From an uncultured Oscillospiraceae bacterium (GTDB lineage: Bacteria; Bacillota; Clostridia; Oscillospirales; Oscillospiraceae): a stretch of DNA of 64,000 nucleotides. Below, piece by piece: positions 35,871 through 44,890 of the stretch; positions within the stretch are counted from its first letter, which is position 1; each line of letters opens with the position of its first letter. The notes beneath the pieces were generated by a model. The model was not told the origin of the DNA, searched no databases, and worked only from the letters and a program-made list of their open reading frames with translations. A program made the translations under genes and the position numbers. The stretch lies in assembly GCA_934565655.1 (NCBI GenBank), contig CAKTIE010000011.1:1-64000 (forward strand), written 5' to 3'.

Positions 35871-36130
35871 AGTGGCGGCTCCTTAGGTATCATATCATGC
35901 CGCCCGGAGCGGCGTGGGACAATTTGCGGGGAATCGGGGGTATTTAACGGTTGAGTGAAGAGTGAAAAATGAAAAGTGAAAAGTTACGGTATGCTGCTGA
36001 AGCGGCATGATCGGAATATGTTTTGCCCTCTCTGTAAGTCCAGAGGTCGACCCTTGTGGCCGCCCGGTGGGGCGTAAGGGCTTCGTTGCGGTACCCCGCC
36101 GCAAATCGCGCGGCGGTTCCTTGCACCCTT

Positions 36131-36220
36131 GTGTAGGGGGCGGCGTCCTCGACGCCCCGTCGGTTTACCGGGAATTTTTATATTCTTCGCACGGCCCGTC
36201 GAGGACGCCGGCCCCTACGA
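36131..36220. repeat. Inverted-repeat element B, copy 2
   Basis: Arms 'GTAGGGGGCGGCGTCCTCGA' and 'TCGAGGACGCCGGCCCCTAC' around a 40-base loop; same arms as 13261-13350. Confidence 0.8.
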
Positions 36221-36266
36221 AGTTCTATTATCGGTAATTGCGTTCGTCGTGGGGCGGGGTCGGGGC

Positions 36267-36345
36267 GTTAAGAAAACATGCCGGTGGCATGTTTTTAGCC
36301 TCCGATCTCGGCGGCTATGCCGCCGTAGCATCCATCTGGGCTTGC
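36267..36345 (+). repeat. Repeat element D, copy 2
   Basis: Reverse-orientation match to 8915-8992: 'GTTAAGAAAACATGCCGGTG' through 'GCATCCATCTGGGCTTGC'. Contains ACATGCC/GGCATGT and GGCGGC/GCCGCC hairpins. Confidence 0.8.
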
Positions 36346-36410
36346 ACAGCATGACTGTGGCCAAAAGTGACCCGCGCCCAGAGGCGCGGAACACTCTTGA
36401 ATACTCTTCG

Positions 36411-37202
36411 TCAGGGTGCGATGTAGGTCACGCCGTACTGCTGGAAGATCTGCTCGATGGTGCCGTCGGCCAGCAGGGCGTCCAGGGCCTCATTGAAGGG
36501 GGCGACCAGCTCGCTGCCCTTCTGGAAAGCGAAGGCGTAGGGTTCGGAGGTCATGGCCTCGTCCAGCACGGTCAGGCCCAGCTCCGGCGCCATGGCCAGG
36601 GCTACCTCGTTATCCACGACCCAGGCGTCCACCTTGCCGGAGGTCAGAGCGGCGGCAGCGTCGTTGTTGGCGGTGAAGGCCAGCACCTCATAGCCGTTGC
36701 CCATGCAGTACTCCTCGGCGGTGGTGCCGGTCTGGACGGACACCTTCTTGCCCTCCAGGTCAGCCTTGCCGGTGATGCCGCTGTCGGCGGTCACCACGAT
36801 GGCCTGAGCGGCCATGAAGTACACGCTGGAGAAGTCCACGTTCTCTTTTCTCTTGTCGGTAACGGTGATGCCGGACATGCCCACATCGAACTTACCGGCC
36901 TGGACACCGGGGATGACGGAGTCGAAATCCATCTGCTGGATGTCCAGCTCCATGCCCATCTTCTCGGCTACCTTGTTCAGGATATCCACCTCGATACCCA
37001 CCACCTCGCCGCCCTCCAGAGACTCAAAGGGAGGGAAGTCGGGGCTGGTGGCCACCACCAGCTTGGTCTTGGCGGTGTCGGCGGAAGCGTCGTCACCGGA
37101 GGGAGTGCTGTTATCGGAATTGCTGCTGCCGCAGCCGGCCAGCAGGCCCAGCGCCATGACCAGCGCCAGAGCGAAAGCGGTCAACTTGGTAAACTTTTTC
37201 AT
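36411..37202 (-). CDS. Amino-acid ABC transporter substrate-binding lipoprotein
   Basis: A 263-residue extracellular receptor of the SBP family 3 (basic/polar amino acids). The signal peptide ends in a lipobox 'LLAGC', with Cys24 as lipid anchor. A Ser/Asp/Thr-rich linker leads to the mature domain starting 'LVVATSPDFPPFESL', which includes 'GFDVDI'-type 'GIEVDILNKVAEKMG'. It follows argH by 2 bases, so it is co-expressed with arginine synthesis; arginine, lysine or ornithine binding is inferred. Confidence 0.92.
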   Translation of the reverse strand: MKKFTKLTAFALALVMALGLLAGCGSSNSDNSTPSGDDASADTAKTKLVVATSPDFPPFESLEGGEVVGIEVDILNKVAEKMGMELDIQQMDFDSVIPGVQAGKFDVGMSGITVTDKRKENVDFSSVYFMAAQAIVVTADSGITGKADLEGKKVSVQTGTTAEEYCMGNGYEVLAFTANNDAAAALTSGKVDAWVVDNEVALAMAPELGLTVLDEAMTSEPYAFAFQKGSELVAPFNEALDALLADGTIEQIFQQYGVTYIAP

Positions 37203-37204
37203 CG

Positions 37205-38593
37205 TTATTCTCCTTTTTCATTTTGTTGGGAAAGGTATGTCTTTATGGCGGCGATCTGTGTCTCCACAGAGGCGGGGCCGCCCAGTGAGGTACGTCGGGC
37301 CACGCAGTTTTCCAGCGCGATGGCCTCGTATACGTCCTCGTCAAATACGTCGCTGTACTGCTTCAGCGTTTCCAGCGGCAGGGCCTCCAGCACTGTGTCG
37401 TGATGGATGCACCAGGCCACCAGCTCACCGGAGATCTTATAGGCGGTGCGGAAGGGGAGACCCTTCTTCGTCATGTAGTCCGCCAGATCGGTGGCGTTGA
37501 TGAAGCCCTTCTGTGCCGCCTTGTACATGGTGTCGGTACAGGGCTTCATGGTGGCGATCATGGGGGTGAACACCTGCAGACACATCTTCACGGTGTCCAC
37601 CGCGTCGAACACGGCCTCCTTGTCCTCCTGCATGTCCTTGTTATAGGCCAGCGGAAGGCCCTTCAGCGTGGTCAGCAGGGCCATCAGGTCGCCGTAGACA
37701 CGGCCCGTCTTGCCGCGGCACAGCTCCGCCATGTCCGGATTCTTCTTCTGGGGCATGATGGACGAGCCGGTGGTGAAGCCGTCGTCCAGCTCCACGAAGT
37801 GGAACTCCCAGCTGCTCCACAGGATCAGCTCCTCGGAGAAGCGGCTCAGGTGCATCATCAGCACGGCGCAGGCGGAGAGGAACTCCGCGCAGAAGTCACG
37901 GTCGGACACGCCGTCCAGACTGTTCAGCGCCACCTGAGAGAAGCCCAGCTGCGCCGCCTCGTACTCCCGGTCGATGGGGAATGTGGTGCCTGCCAGTGCG
38001 CAGCACCCGATGGGGGACACGTCCATGCGCTTGGCCGCGTCGTCCAGACGGCCGATATCCCGCTGGAGCATCATGGCGTAGGCCATGAGATGGTGGCCGA
38101 AGGTGATGGGCTGCGCCCGCTGCAGATGGGTGTAGCCGGGCATGATGGTGGTCTTGTACTGCTCCGCCTTCCCGGTGACGGCCTCCAGCAGTCCCAGCAC
38201 CAGGGATCGGATGGCCGCGATCTCCTGCCGCAGATATAGCCGCAGATCCAGCGCCACCTGATCGTTTCGTGAGCGGGCGGTGTGGAGCTTTTTGCCCACA
38301 TCGCCCAACCTCTCCGTCAGTACCTGCTCCACGAACATGTGAATGTCCTCGGCAGATAGGTCAAATTGCAGCTTGCCCTCGTCCAGATCGGCCATGATCC
38401 CGGCCAGACCGAAGATCAGCGTCTGGGCCTCCTCCTCGGTGAGGATGCCGCAGTGTGCCAGCATGGCGGCGTGGGCCATGGAGCCGGTGATATCCTGCCG
38501 GTACATGCGGCAGTCGAAGTGCAGGGACGAGTTGAAGTCATCCGCGATCTGCGCCGTTTCCTTTTCGGCCCGTCCGGCCCAAAGCTTTGCCAT
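37205..38593 (-). CDS. argH: Argininosuccinate lyase
   Basis: Splits argininosuccinate into arginine and fumarate, the last step of arginine synthesis; 462 residues. Fumarase-superfamily signature 'GSSIMPQKKNPD' near residue 275, with 'ARSRNDQVALDLRL' and 'GYTHLQRAQPI'. It sits between argG and the binding-protein gene. The fumarate it releases could feed FumC encoded nearby. Confidence 0.97.
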   Translation of the reverse strand: MAKLWAGRAEKETAQIADDFNSSLHFDCRMYRQDITGSMAHAAMLAHCGILTEEEAQTLIFGLAGIMADLDEGKLQFDLSAEDIHMFVEQVLTERLGDVGKKLHTARSRNDQVALDLRLYLRQEIAAIRSLVLGLLEAVTGKAEQYKTTIMPGYTHLQRAQPITFGHHLMAYAMMLQRDIGRLDDAAKRMDVSPIGCCALAGTTFPIDREYEAAQLGFSQVALNSLDGVSDRDFCAEFLSACAVLMMHLSRFSEELILWSSWEFHFVELDDGFTTGSSIMPQKKNPDMAELCRGKTGRVYGDLMALLTTLKGLPLAYNKDMQEDKEAVFDAVDTVKMCLQVFTPMIATMKPCTDTMYKAAQKGFINATDLADYMTKKGLPFRTAYKISGELVAWCIHHDTVLEALPLETLKQYSDVFDEDVYEAIALENCVARRTSLGGPASVETQIAAIKTYLSQQNEKGE

Positions 38594-38621
38594 GGTGGTG
38601 TGCTCCTTTCGGGAATTATAT

Positions 38622-38653
38622 CATCATGAGGGCGGCTTACCGCCCTCATGATG
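38622..38653 (-). promoter_or_regulatory. Intercistronic hairpin between argG and argH
   Basis: CATCATGAGGGCGG/CCGCCCTCATGATG with a CTTA loop, a perfect 14-bp stem with no T-run. It may adjust the ratio of argG to argH mRNA rather than end transcription. Confidence 0.6.
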
Positions 38654-38669
38654 ACGGAAATTTCATTTC

Positions 38670-39890
<1,221 letters not shown>

Positions 39891-39924
39891 GGTGTTGCCT
39901 CCTTGAATGTTTATGTAATTTATG

Positions 39925-39938
39925 TGCATTATTATACA
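39925..39938 (-). promoter_or_regulatory. argG operator: Candidate ARG box (ArgR/AhrC operator)
   Basis: TGCATTATTATACA fits the arginine-repressor pattern TGNAT-N4-ATNCA as a full dyad. Right next to it on the minus strand TGAATGAAATGTAT gives a second, weaker half-site pair, the spacing seen for paired boxes. Confidence 0.55.
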
Positions 39939-39979
39939 TTTCATTCATAAAATGTCAAGGGGATATTTGAAAACGGCTT

Positions 39980-40080
39980 GATGTTTATGCATATAAACAA
40001 CGAAAAAGCCGCGAGAGAGCGTTTGATTATGCAATGTGATGATGAATTATGCATAATTTCCATGTATAAATGCATAACGC
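39980..40080 (-). promoter_or_regulatory. Cluster of ATGCATAA-type motifs upstream of argG
   Basis: TGTTTATGCATATAAACA (39980-39997), AATTATGCATAATT (a perfect 14-bp palindrome near 40045) and TATAAATGCATAAC lie within 100 bases. They could be further ArgR sites or just AT-rich promoter DNA in a GC-rich genome. Confidence 0.35.
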
Positions 40081-40091
40081 CGGGAAGGCAT

Positions 40092-40121
40092 AAAAAATCA
40101 GCCCTGGAGGGCTGATTTTTT
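40092..40121 (-). terminator. Terminator of the threonine/serine exporter gene
   Basis: AAATCAGCCC/GGGCTGATTT hairpin with A-run and T-run on both sides. Confidence 0.88.
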
Positions 40122-40143
40122 GTATGCTTTTCATTGTGTGGAT

Positions 40144-41370
40144 CTACCTGCGCCGCGCCGTCATGAAGCGGAACACGGTGGATACCAGCAGAATGCCTAC
40201 CGCCAGAGAACCTGCGATGCCCGCCGTCTCCAGCCCCTTGCGCAGGGCTTCGATCATCTCGCCCTGTAAGCCCAGGCTCATGGTGTAATACACGCCGGCG
40301 CCGGGCAGCAGCGGGAAGATGGCAATGACCAGATAGGGCGTGACCGGGCAGCGGCGCACCCGGGCCATCACCTCGGCGTACAATGCCGCGAAGATGGTGG
40401 CGAACAGGTTCACGCTGTATATGTCCAGTCCCAGCTCCTGGCACAGCAGATAGATCATCCAGGTGGCGGTGCCGCCGATGACGCACAGCACCATCCACTT
40501 GCCGTGGATATTGAACAGGATGGAGAAGCCGTAGCACCCGATGAATACCGCCAGCGCCTGCGCCCACGCGGGCCACACCAGCGAGGTGGACTCCACCACC
40601 GAAGCGATGCCGTAGACCGGAGCGGTGACACGCCAGGCCGCCGCCGTACCCAGCGCGATGGCGAAGGCCGACAGGAATACCTGCACGATGCGCATGACGC
40701 CGGAATTGGTGTCGCCGTAGATGATGTCACGCATGGAGTTGGTGATCAGCAGGCCCGGCACCAGGATCATCAACGCGCCGATAATGGCCGCGTCGGGGTT
40801 GTCCAGCCAACCGAAGCCCGCCGCCAGATAGGCGGGCAGCGCCATCAGGAACGAGGCGATGATGGTGCTGAAGAAGGGGTTGGCCTCCAGCCGGTCCATG
40901 AAGCGGTTGACGCACCCGATGATCAGGCCCATCATACCGGCCCACAGGCAGTCCCGCAGCGTACCGCCGAACACCAGACAGAAGCCCGCGCCGCCCAGAA
41001 AGCTGCCCAGCAGCGATACGCTGAGCCGGTATACGCGGCACCGGGCCACCGTTTCCTTCAGCCAGAGTACGGCGGTCTCCACATCCGGCTTTTCCCGGCA
41101 GATGCGGCGGCTGAGGGCGTTCAGCTGCTCCAGAGCCTCCAGATCGTTGCCGTGATAGCCGATGCGCTTGAGGATGGTGAGAGGCTTGCCGTTGGCCGCC
41201 TCAAAGCTGACGGTCAGGCTGTTGGGGATGGCGAATACCTCGCACTCCAGCCCGTAGGTGTGAAGAAGCCGGCGGATGGTGTCCTCCACCCGGAAGGTCT
41301 CCGCCCCGGCTATGGCCAGCCGGTAGCCGATCTGGGCGGCAAAATCGGCCAGCAGATAGTAATCCATCAT
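40144..41370 (-). CDS. ThrE-type threonine/serine exporter (both domains fused)
   Basis: A 408-residue membrane protein joining an N-terminal ThrE/DUF1212 domain ('YRLAIAGAETFRVEDTI' then about five membrane segments) and a C-terminal ThrB/DUF3815-type domain with about five more. In many bacteria these are two separate genes; here they form one chain as in actinobacterial ThrE. I chose the ATG at 41370 with GAGG 7 bases upstream; a second ATG follows at once. Substrate is inferred from family only. Confidence 0.85.
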   Translation of the reverse strand: MMDYYLLADFAAQIGYRLAIAGAETFRVEDTIRRLLHTYGLECEVFAIPNSLTVSFEAANGKPLTILKRIGYHGNDLEALEQLNALSRRICREKPDVETAVLWLKETVARCRVYRLSVSLLGSFLGGAGFCLVFGGTLRDCLWAGMMGLIIGCVNRFMDRLEANPFFSTIIASFLMALPAYLAAGFGWLDNPDAAIIGALMILVPGLLITNSMRDIIYGDTNSGVMRIVQVFLSAFAIALGTAAAWRVTAPVYGIASVVESTSLVWPAWAQALAVFIGCYGFSILFNIHGKWMVLCVIGGTATWMIYLLCQELGLDIYSVNLFATIFAALYAEVMARVRRCPVTPYLVIAIFPLLPGAGVYYTMSLGLQGEMIEALRKGLETAGIAGSLAVGILLVSTVFRFMTARRR

Positions 41371-41518
41371 ATATGTACCTCGATCGGTGAATTGGTCATT
41401 CAAAAAATCCGCGTCACATTATAGGCGGGACGGAGGAAAATGTCAACCGTCTTTTCCTGCTTGGCGGCGGGGGAAAACCGGCAGCACCGCCCCGGCCGGC
41501 AGAAGGCGGCATGAAATG

Positions 41519-41542
41519 AAGCCCGGCCATATGGCCGGGCTT
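41519..41542 (-). terminator. Terminator of the zinc-ribbon gene
   Basis: AAGCCCGGCCATATGGCCGGGCTT, a perfect 24-base palindrome just after the gene. Confidence 0.75.
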
Positions 41543-41582
41543 CATTTCGAGAGAGGGGATCGCTGATGTATCGCAGCGGAAA

Positions 41583-41834
41583 TTACTTCACCTGCAGACG
41601 GTTTTCGCTGGACCAGCTGGTGATGTCCAGATTCCGGTACTGCTTGCGCAGACGGGCCAGCTCCGCATTGTCGCCGCCCAGCGCCGTAATGCGGTTCACA
41701 GCCGCCAGATCGGCGGCGGACATGGGCTGCTGACTGCGGGCGCCGCACTCGGCGCAGATATAGTTCTTGCCATCATAAGTGACGCTGCTGCTGCCGCAGA
41801 CCGCGCAGCGGATCGTTTTCGTTACCAAAGCCAT
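41583..41834 (-). CDS. Small zinc-ribbon protein
   Basis: An 83-residue protein with an N-terminal zinc ribbon: 'CAVCGSSSV' and 'CAECGARS' give two CxxC knuckles at residues 10-13 and 27-30. The remainder is a charged helical region with 'NAELARLRKQYRNLD'. 'CAAGGAGGTATATGAATC' precedes the ATG. It is divergent from a LysR gene. A nucleic-acid or protein-binding role is plausible, but no specific family is recognised. Confidence 0.7.
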   Translation of the reverse strand: MALVTKTIRCAVCGSSSVTYDGKNYICAECGARSQQPMSAADLAAVNRITALGGDNAELARLRKQYRNLDITSWSSENRLQVK

Positions 41835-41948
41835 GATTCATATACCTCCTTGAAAATTCCATGTATGATACTGTGTTTTCGACGCGTCTCGTTCAACTGT
41901 TATTATCATAGCACACACTATCGTATTTGTAAAACGCATAATTGTACT

Positions 41949-41978
41949 TGCAACTATGAGAAAAAGTATGATATAATG
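41949..41978 (+). promoter_or_regulatory. Promoter of the second LysR gene
   Basis: TTGCAA, 18-base spacer, TATAAT ending about 22 bases before the ATG at 42001. A minus-strand TTTACA-17-TATGAT for the zinc-ribbon gene overlaps the region just upstream. Confidence 0.6.
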
Positions 41979-42000
41979 GAGGAAGAAACGAGGTGGCGGC

Positions 42001-42885
42001 ATGAGCATTTCCAAATACCAGATCTTTTTGAAAACGGCCCAGTGCGGCAATTTTTCCAAGGCGGCGCAGGCGCTGAACTTTACCCAGTCCGGCGTCAGCC
42101 ACGCGGTGCAGGCGCTGGAGGATGAGCTGGGCGTGACGCTGCTGAGCCGGAACCGGGGCGGCGTGGTGCTGACGGCGGACGGACGGGCGCTGCTGCCCAA
42201 GATCGAGGCGCTGTGCGCGGCCCATCACGCGCTGATCCAGTCCGCCGCCAGCCTGAAGGGGATGGACGCGGGCCTTGTGAAGGTGGCCACTATCTCCAGC
42301 GTGTCCGTTCACTGGCTGCCCTCGATCCTGCAAAGCTTCGGCCAGCGGTATCCCAACATCGAGTTCGAGGTGGTCACCGGAGACTTCTATGACCAGATCG
42401 AGGAGTGGATCCTGAAGGGCACCGTGGACTGCGGCTTTCTGCGACTGCCGTCGGTGAAGCGTTTGCAGACCTATGCCCTGAACCGGGACGAGCTGCAGGT
42501 GATCGTGCCCTGTGATCATCCGCTGGCCCACAGCGATCCCTTCCCGCTGGAGGCGCTGGCCACAGAGCCCTTTATCCGGCTGGAGGAGGGCGAGGACTAC
42601 GAGATCGTGGCGGCGCTGGATGAGATGGGCGTGCGTCCCAACGTAAAGTATACCGCCCGGGAGGATCGCACGATCCTGGCCATGGTGTCCAAGGGGCTGG
42701 GCATCAGCCTGCTGCCGGAGCTGATGGTGCGCCACAGTCCCTATCCCGTCACCGCCTGCCGCCCGCCCATGACCTTTCACCGCAGCATTGGCATCGGCGT
42801 GAAGGACGAAAAGGCGCTGTCCGCCTCCACCCGGCGTTTTGTGGACTATGTCCGGGCGTGGGTGGCGGAAAACGGAGACAAATAG
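42001..42885 (+). CDS. LysR-family transcriptional regulator
   Basis: A 294-residue LysR-type regulator with N-terminal helix-turn-helix ('GNFSKAAQALNFTQSGVSHAV', residues 17-37) and effector-binding domain from about residue 90. 'GGAGGAAGAAACGAGG' lies upstream. Its neighbours are a zinc-ribbon gene (divergent) and purB (convergent), neither an obvious target. About a third of its residues match the other LysR in this window by eye, mostly in the DNA-binding part. Confidence 0.9.
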   Translation: MSISKYQIFLKTAQCGNFSKAAQALNFTQSGVSHAVQALEDELGVTLLSRNRGGVVLTADGRALLPKIEALCAAHHALIQSAASLKGMDAGLVKVATISSVSVHWLPSILQSFGQRYPNIEFEVVTGDFYDQIEEWILKGTVDCGFLRLPSVKRLQTYALNRDELQVIVPCDHPLAHSDPFPLEALATEPFIRLEEGEDYEIVAALDEMGVRPNVKYTAREDRTILAMVSKGLGISLLPELMVRHSPYPVTACRPPMTFHRSIGIGVKDEKALSASTRRFVDYVRAWVAENGDK

Positions 42886-42888
42886 AAA

Positions 42889-42925
42889 AAAGGCTGTCCC
42901 GCGGTTTTGCCGCGGGACGGCCTTC
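42889..42925. terminator. Bidirectional terminator between lysR and purB
   Basis: AAGGCTGTCCCGCGG/CCGCGGGACGGCCTT with TTTTG loop. Confidence 0.85.
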
Positions 42926-42933
42926 CTGATTCA

Positions 42934-44352
42934 TTACAATGTGATATTGCCGTCGGCGGATCGGGCCTCCGCCAGCAGCGGCGCGCAGCGCTCCAGAAAG
43001 CGCGCTACCTGCTGAGGGCAGCGGCCGATGTACCGCTGAGGCTCCATCAGGGCGTCCAGCTCCTGACGGGTCATGCCGAAGGCCGGGTCGCCTGCCAGAC
43101 GATCCAGCAGGTCGCAGGGTTGGCCCTCCTTCATGCGGGCGGTGGCGGCCATGGAATGGCGGCGGATGATCTCATGAAGCTGCTGGCGGTCGCCGCCCCG
43201 TTTCACCGCCTCCATCATCAGATCCTCGGTGGCCATGAAGGGCAGATATTCCCGCAGCGTGTGATCCACCACGGTCTCGTTGACATGAAGGCCGTTGGTT
43301 ACGTTCTGGCACAGCCGCAGCACCGCGTCGGCGCACAGGAAGCCCTCCGGCATGGAGATGCGGCGGTTGGCGGAGTCATCCAGCGTCCGCTCCATCCACT
43401 GGACAGAGGCGGTCAGGGGCGCGTTCATGGCGTCGGCCATCAGATAGCGGCTCAGGGAGCAGATACGCTCGCAGCGCATGGGGTTGCGCTTGTAGGCCAT
43501 GGCCGAGGAGCCGATCTGGCTGTCCTCAAAGGGCTCCTCCACCTGCCGGTCATGCTGTAAAAGCCGGATGTCGTTGGCCATGCGGTAGGCGCTCTGGGCG
43601 ATGGAGCTGAGACAGTTCAGGATGCGGCTGTCCACCTTCCGGGGATAGGTCTGGCCGCACACCGGGAAGCATTCGGCAAAGCCGAACTCGGCGGCAATGC
43701 GGCGGTTCATCTCGTCGATCTTCTCCTCGTCGCCGTCAAAGAGCTCCATGAAGCTGGCCTCCGTGCCGGTGGTGCCGCGGCAGCCAAGGAACTTCATCCC
43801 GGACACCAGCGCGTCCAGCTCCTCCACGTCACTGAGAAAATCCTGCATCCACAGGGTGGCCCGCTTGCCCACCGTGACAGGCTGGGCGGGCTGATAGTGG
43901 GTATATCCAAGGGTGGGCGTGGCGGCGTAGCGCCTGGCGAACGCAGCCAGATTGGCCAGCACCGCCAGCAGCTGCGTCCGCAGGTATTTCAGGCCGTCCC
44001 GGTACAGGATCAGGTCGGCGTTATCGGTGACATAGCAGCTGGTGGCCCCCAGATGGATGATGCCCGCCGCGGAGGGCGCAGCCTTGCCGTAGGTATAGAC
44101 GTGGGCCATCACGTCATGGCGCACCTCCCGCTCACGCTGGGCGGCCACGTCATAGTCGATGTCGGTGATATGGGCCTCCAGCTCCGCCACCTGCTGTTCT
44201 GTCACGGGCAGGCCCAGCTGATGCTGGGCGCGGGCCAGCGCCGTCCACAGCCGCCGCCATGTCTGGAAGCGGCTGTCCGGTGAAAACAGGTGCAGCATGT
44301 ATTGCGAGGCGTAGCGGGACGCCAGCGGGGACTGGTAGGTGGAGTGGGACAT
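42934..44352 (-). CDS. purB: Adenylosuccinate lyase
   Basis: Acts twice in purine synthesis: releases fumarate from SAICAR and from adenylosuccinate; 472 residues. Superfamily signature 'SSAMAYKRNPMRCE' near residue 290, plus 'HLGATSCYVTDNADL' and 'GYTHYQPAQPVTVGKR'. I chose the ATG at 44352 (MSHSTYQSPLASRY) with CAGGAGG upstream; the frame runs further 5' into repeat DNA. It is in the same direction as purA but separated by a 538-base repeat-rich gap. Confidence 0.96.
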   Translation of the reverse strand: MSHSTYQSPLASRYASQYMLHLFSPDSRFQTWRRLWTALARAQHQLGLPVTEQQVAELEAHITDIDYDVAAQREREVRHDVMAHVYTYGKAAPSAAGIIHLGATSCYVTDNADLILYRDGLKYLRTQLLAVLANLAAFARRYAATPTLGYTHYQPAQPVTVGKRATLWMQDFLSDVEELDALVSGMKFLGCRGTTGTEASFMELFDGDEEKIDEMNRRIAAEFGFAECFPVCGQTYPRKVDSRILNCLSSIAQSAYRMANDIRLLQHDRQVEEPFEDSQIGSSAMAYKRNPMRCERICSLSRYLMADAMNAPLTASVQWMERTLDDSANRRISMPEGFLCADAVLRLCQNVTNGLHVNETVVDHTLREYLPFMATEDLMMEAVKRGGDRQQLHEIIRRHSMAATARMKEGQPCDLLDRLAGDPAFGMTRQELDALMEPQRYIGRCPQQVARFLERCAPLLAEARSADGNITL

Positions 44353-44444
44353 AGGATGGCCTCCTGAGAAGTGAAGAGTGAAGAGAGAAAAGTGAAAAGC
44401 TGCGGTATGCCGCCGCAGGCGGCATGATTGAAATGGGTTTGGGG

Positions 44445-44887
44445 TATTTCGCGCTTCGGAGCGCGACCTACTTTTGCCAATAGCGGCAAAAGTAGGCAAA
44501 AACGCCAGAAGGAACCTCCGGTTCCTTCACTTCCAGGCGCGCTATAATGCGTGCGGATATGTAGCTGCATACCACACGTTCACACGGGATTTTCTTTTTC
44601 GTTTCGCTAAAGGGATCGTCTCTGCTCCTGCGCCGCTGCCGCTGATACCTACGGTGAACAACGCAATTGGTTCTACCGTTGCAGTAATGAGCGGCAGCGG
44701 CGCAAGAAGAAAGTCGATTCGTCACACGCCGCGGAATCAACTATGTTCCGCGAACGCGCGGTAAAAGGCCGCAAATTTACAGCACGACATAGCGTGCGCG
44801 GATCCTTAAACCGCAGGTTTAAGTTGTCCTTTTGGGTACTTTTGGGACAACGGCCAAAAGTACCTCGCGCTCGGAAGCGCGAAATAT
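44445..44887. mobile_element. 443-bp element with terminal inverted repeats (MITE-like), no ORF
   Basis: Ends are inverted: TATTTCGCGCTTC (44445-44457) and GAAGCGCGAAATA (44874-44886) match perfectly, and the similarity continues imperfectly for about 20 more bases (TACTTTTG..). Inside are a 14-bp inverted repeat GCGCCGCTGCCGCT/AGCGGCAGCGGCGC (44630-44643, 44690-44703) and several smaller hairpins. No coding frame is convincing. It lies between purB and purA; the 3' end abuts the purA stop. Confidence 0.6.
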
Positions 44888-44890
44888 TCT

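Larger units (their letters stand above)
35871..36410. other. Repeat-filled gap inside the arginine cluster
   Basis: No gene. It holds, in order: a GCCGCCCGGAGCGGC hairpin; a stretch at about 35950-36010 with 'GTGAAAAGT' and a GGTATGC..GGCATGAT palindrome resembling 44370-44435; element B copy 2; element D copy 2; and at 36357-36400 a sequence like the right end of the element at 44445-44887. A mosaic of repeat pieces. Confidence 0.7.
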
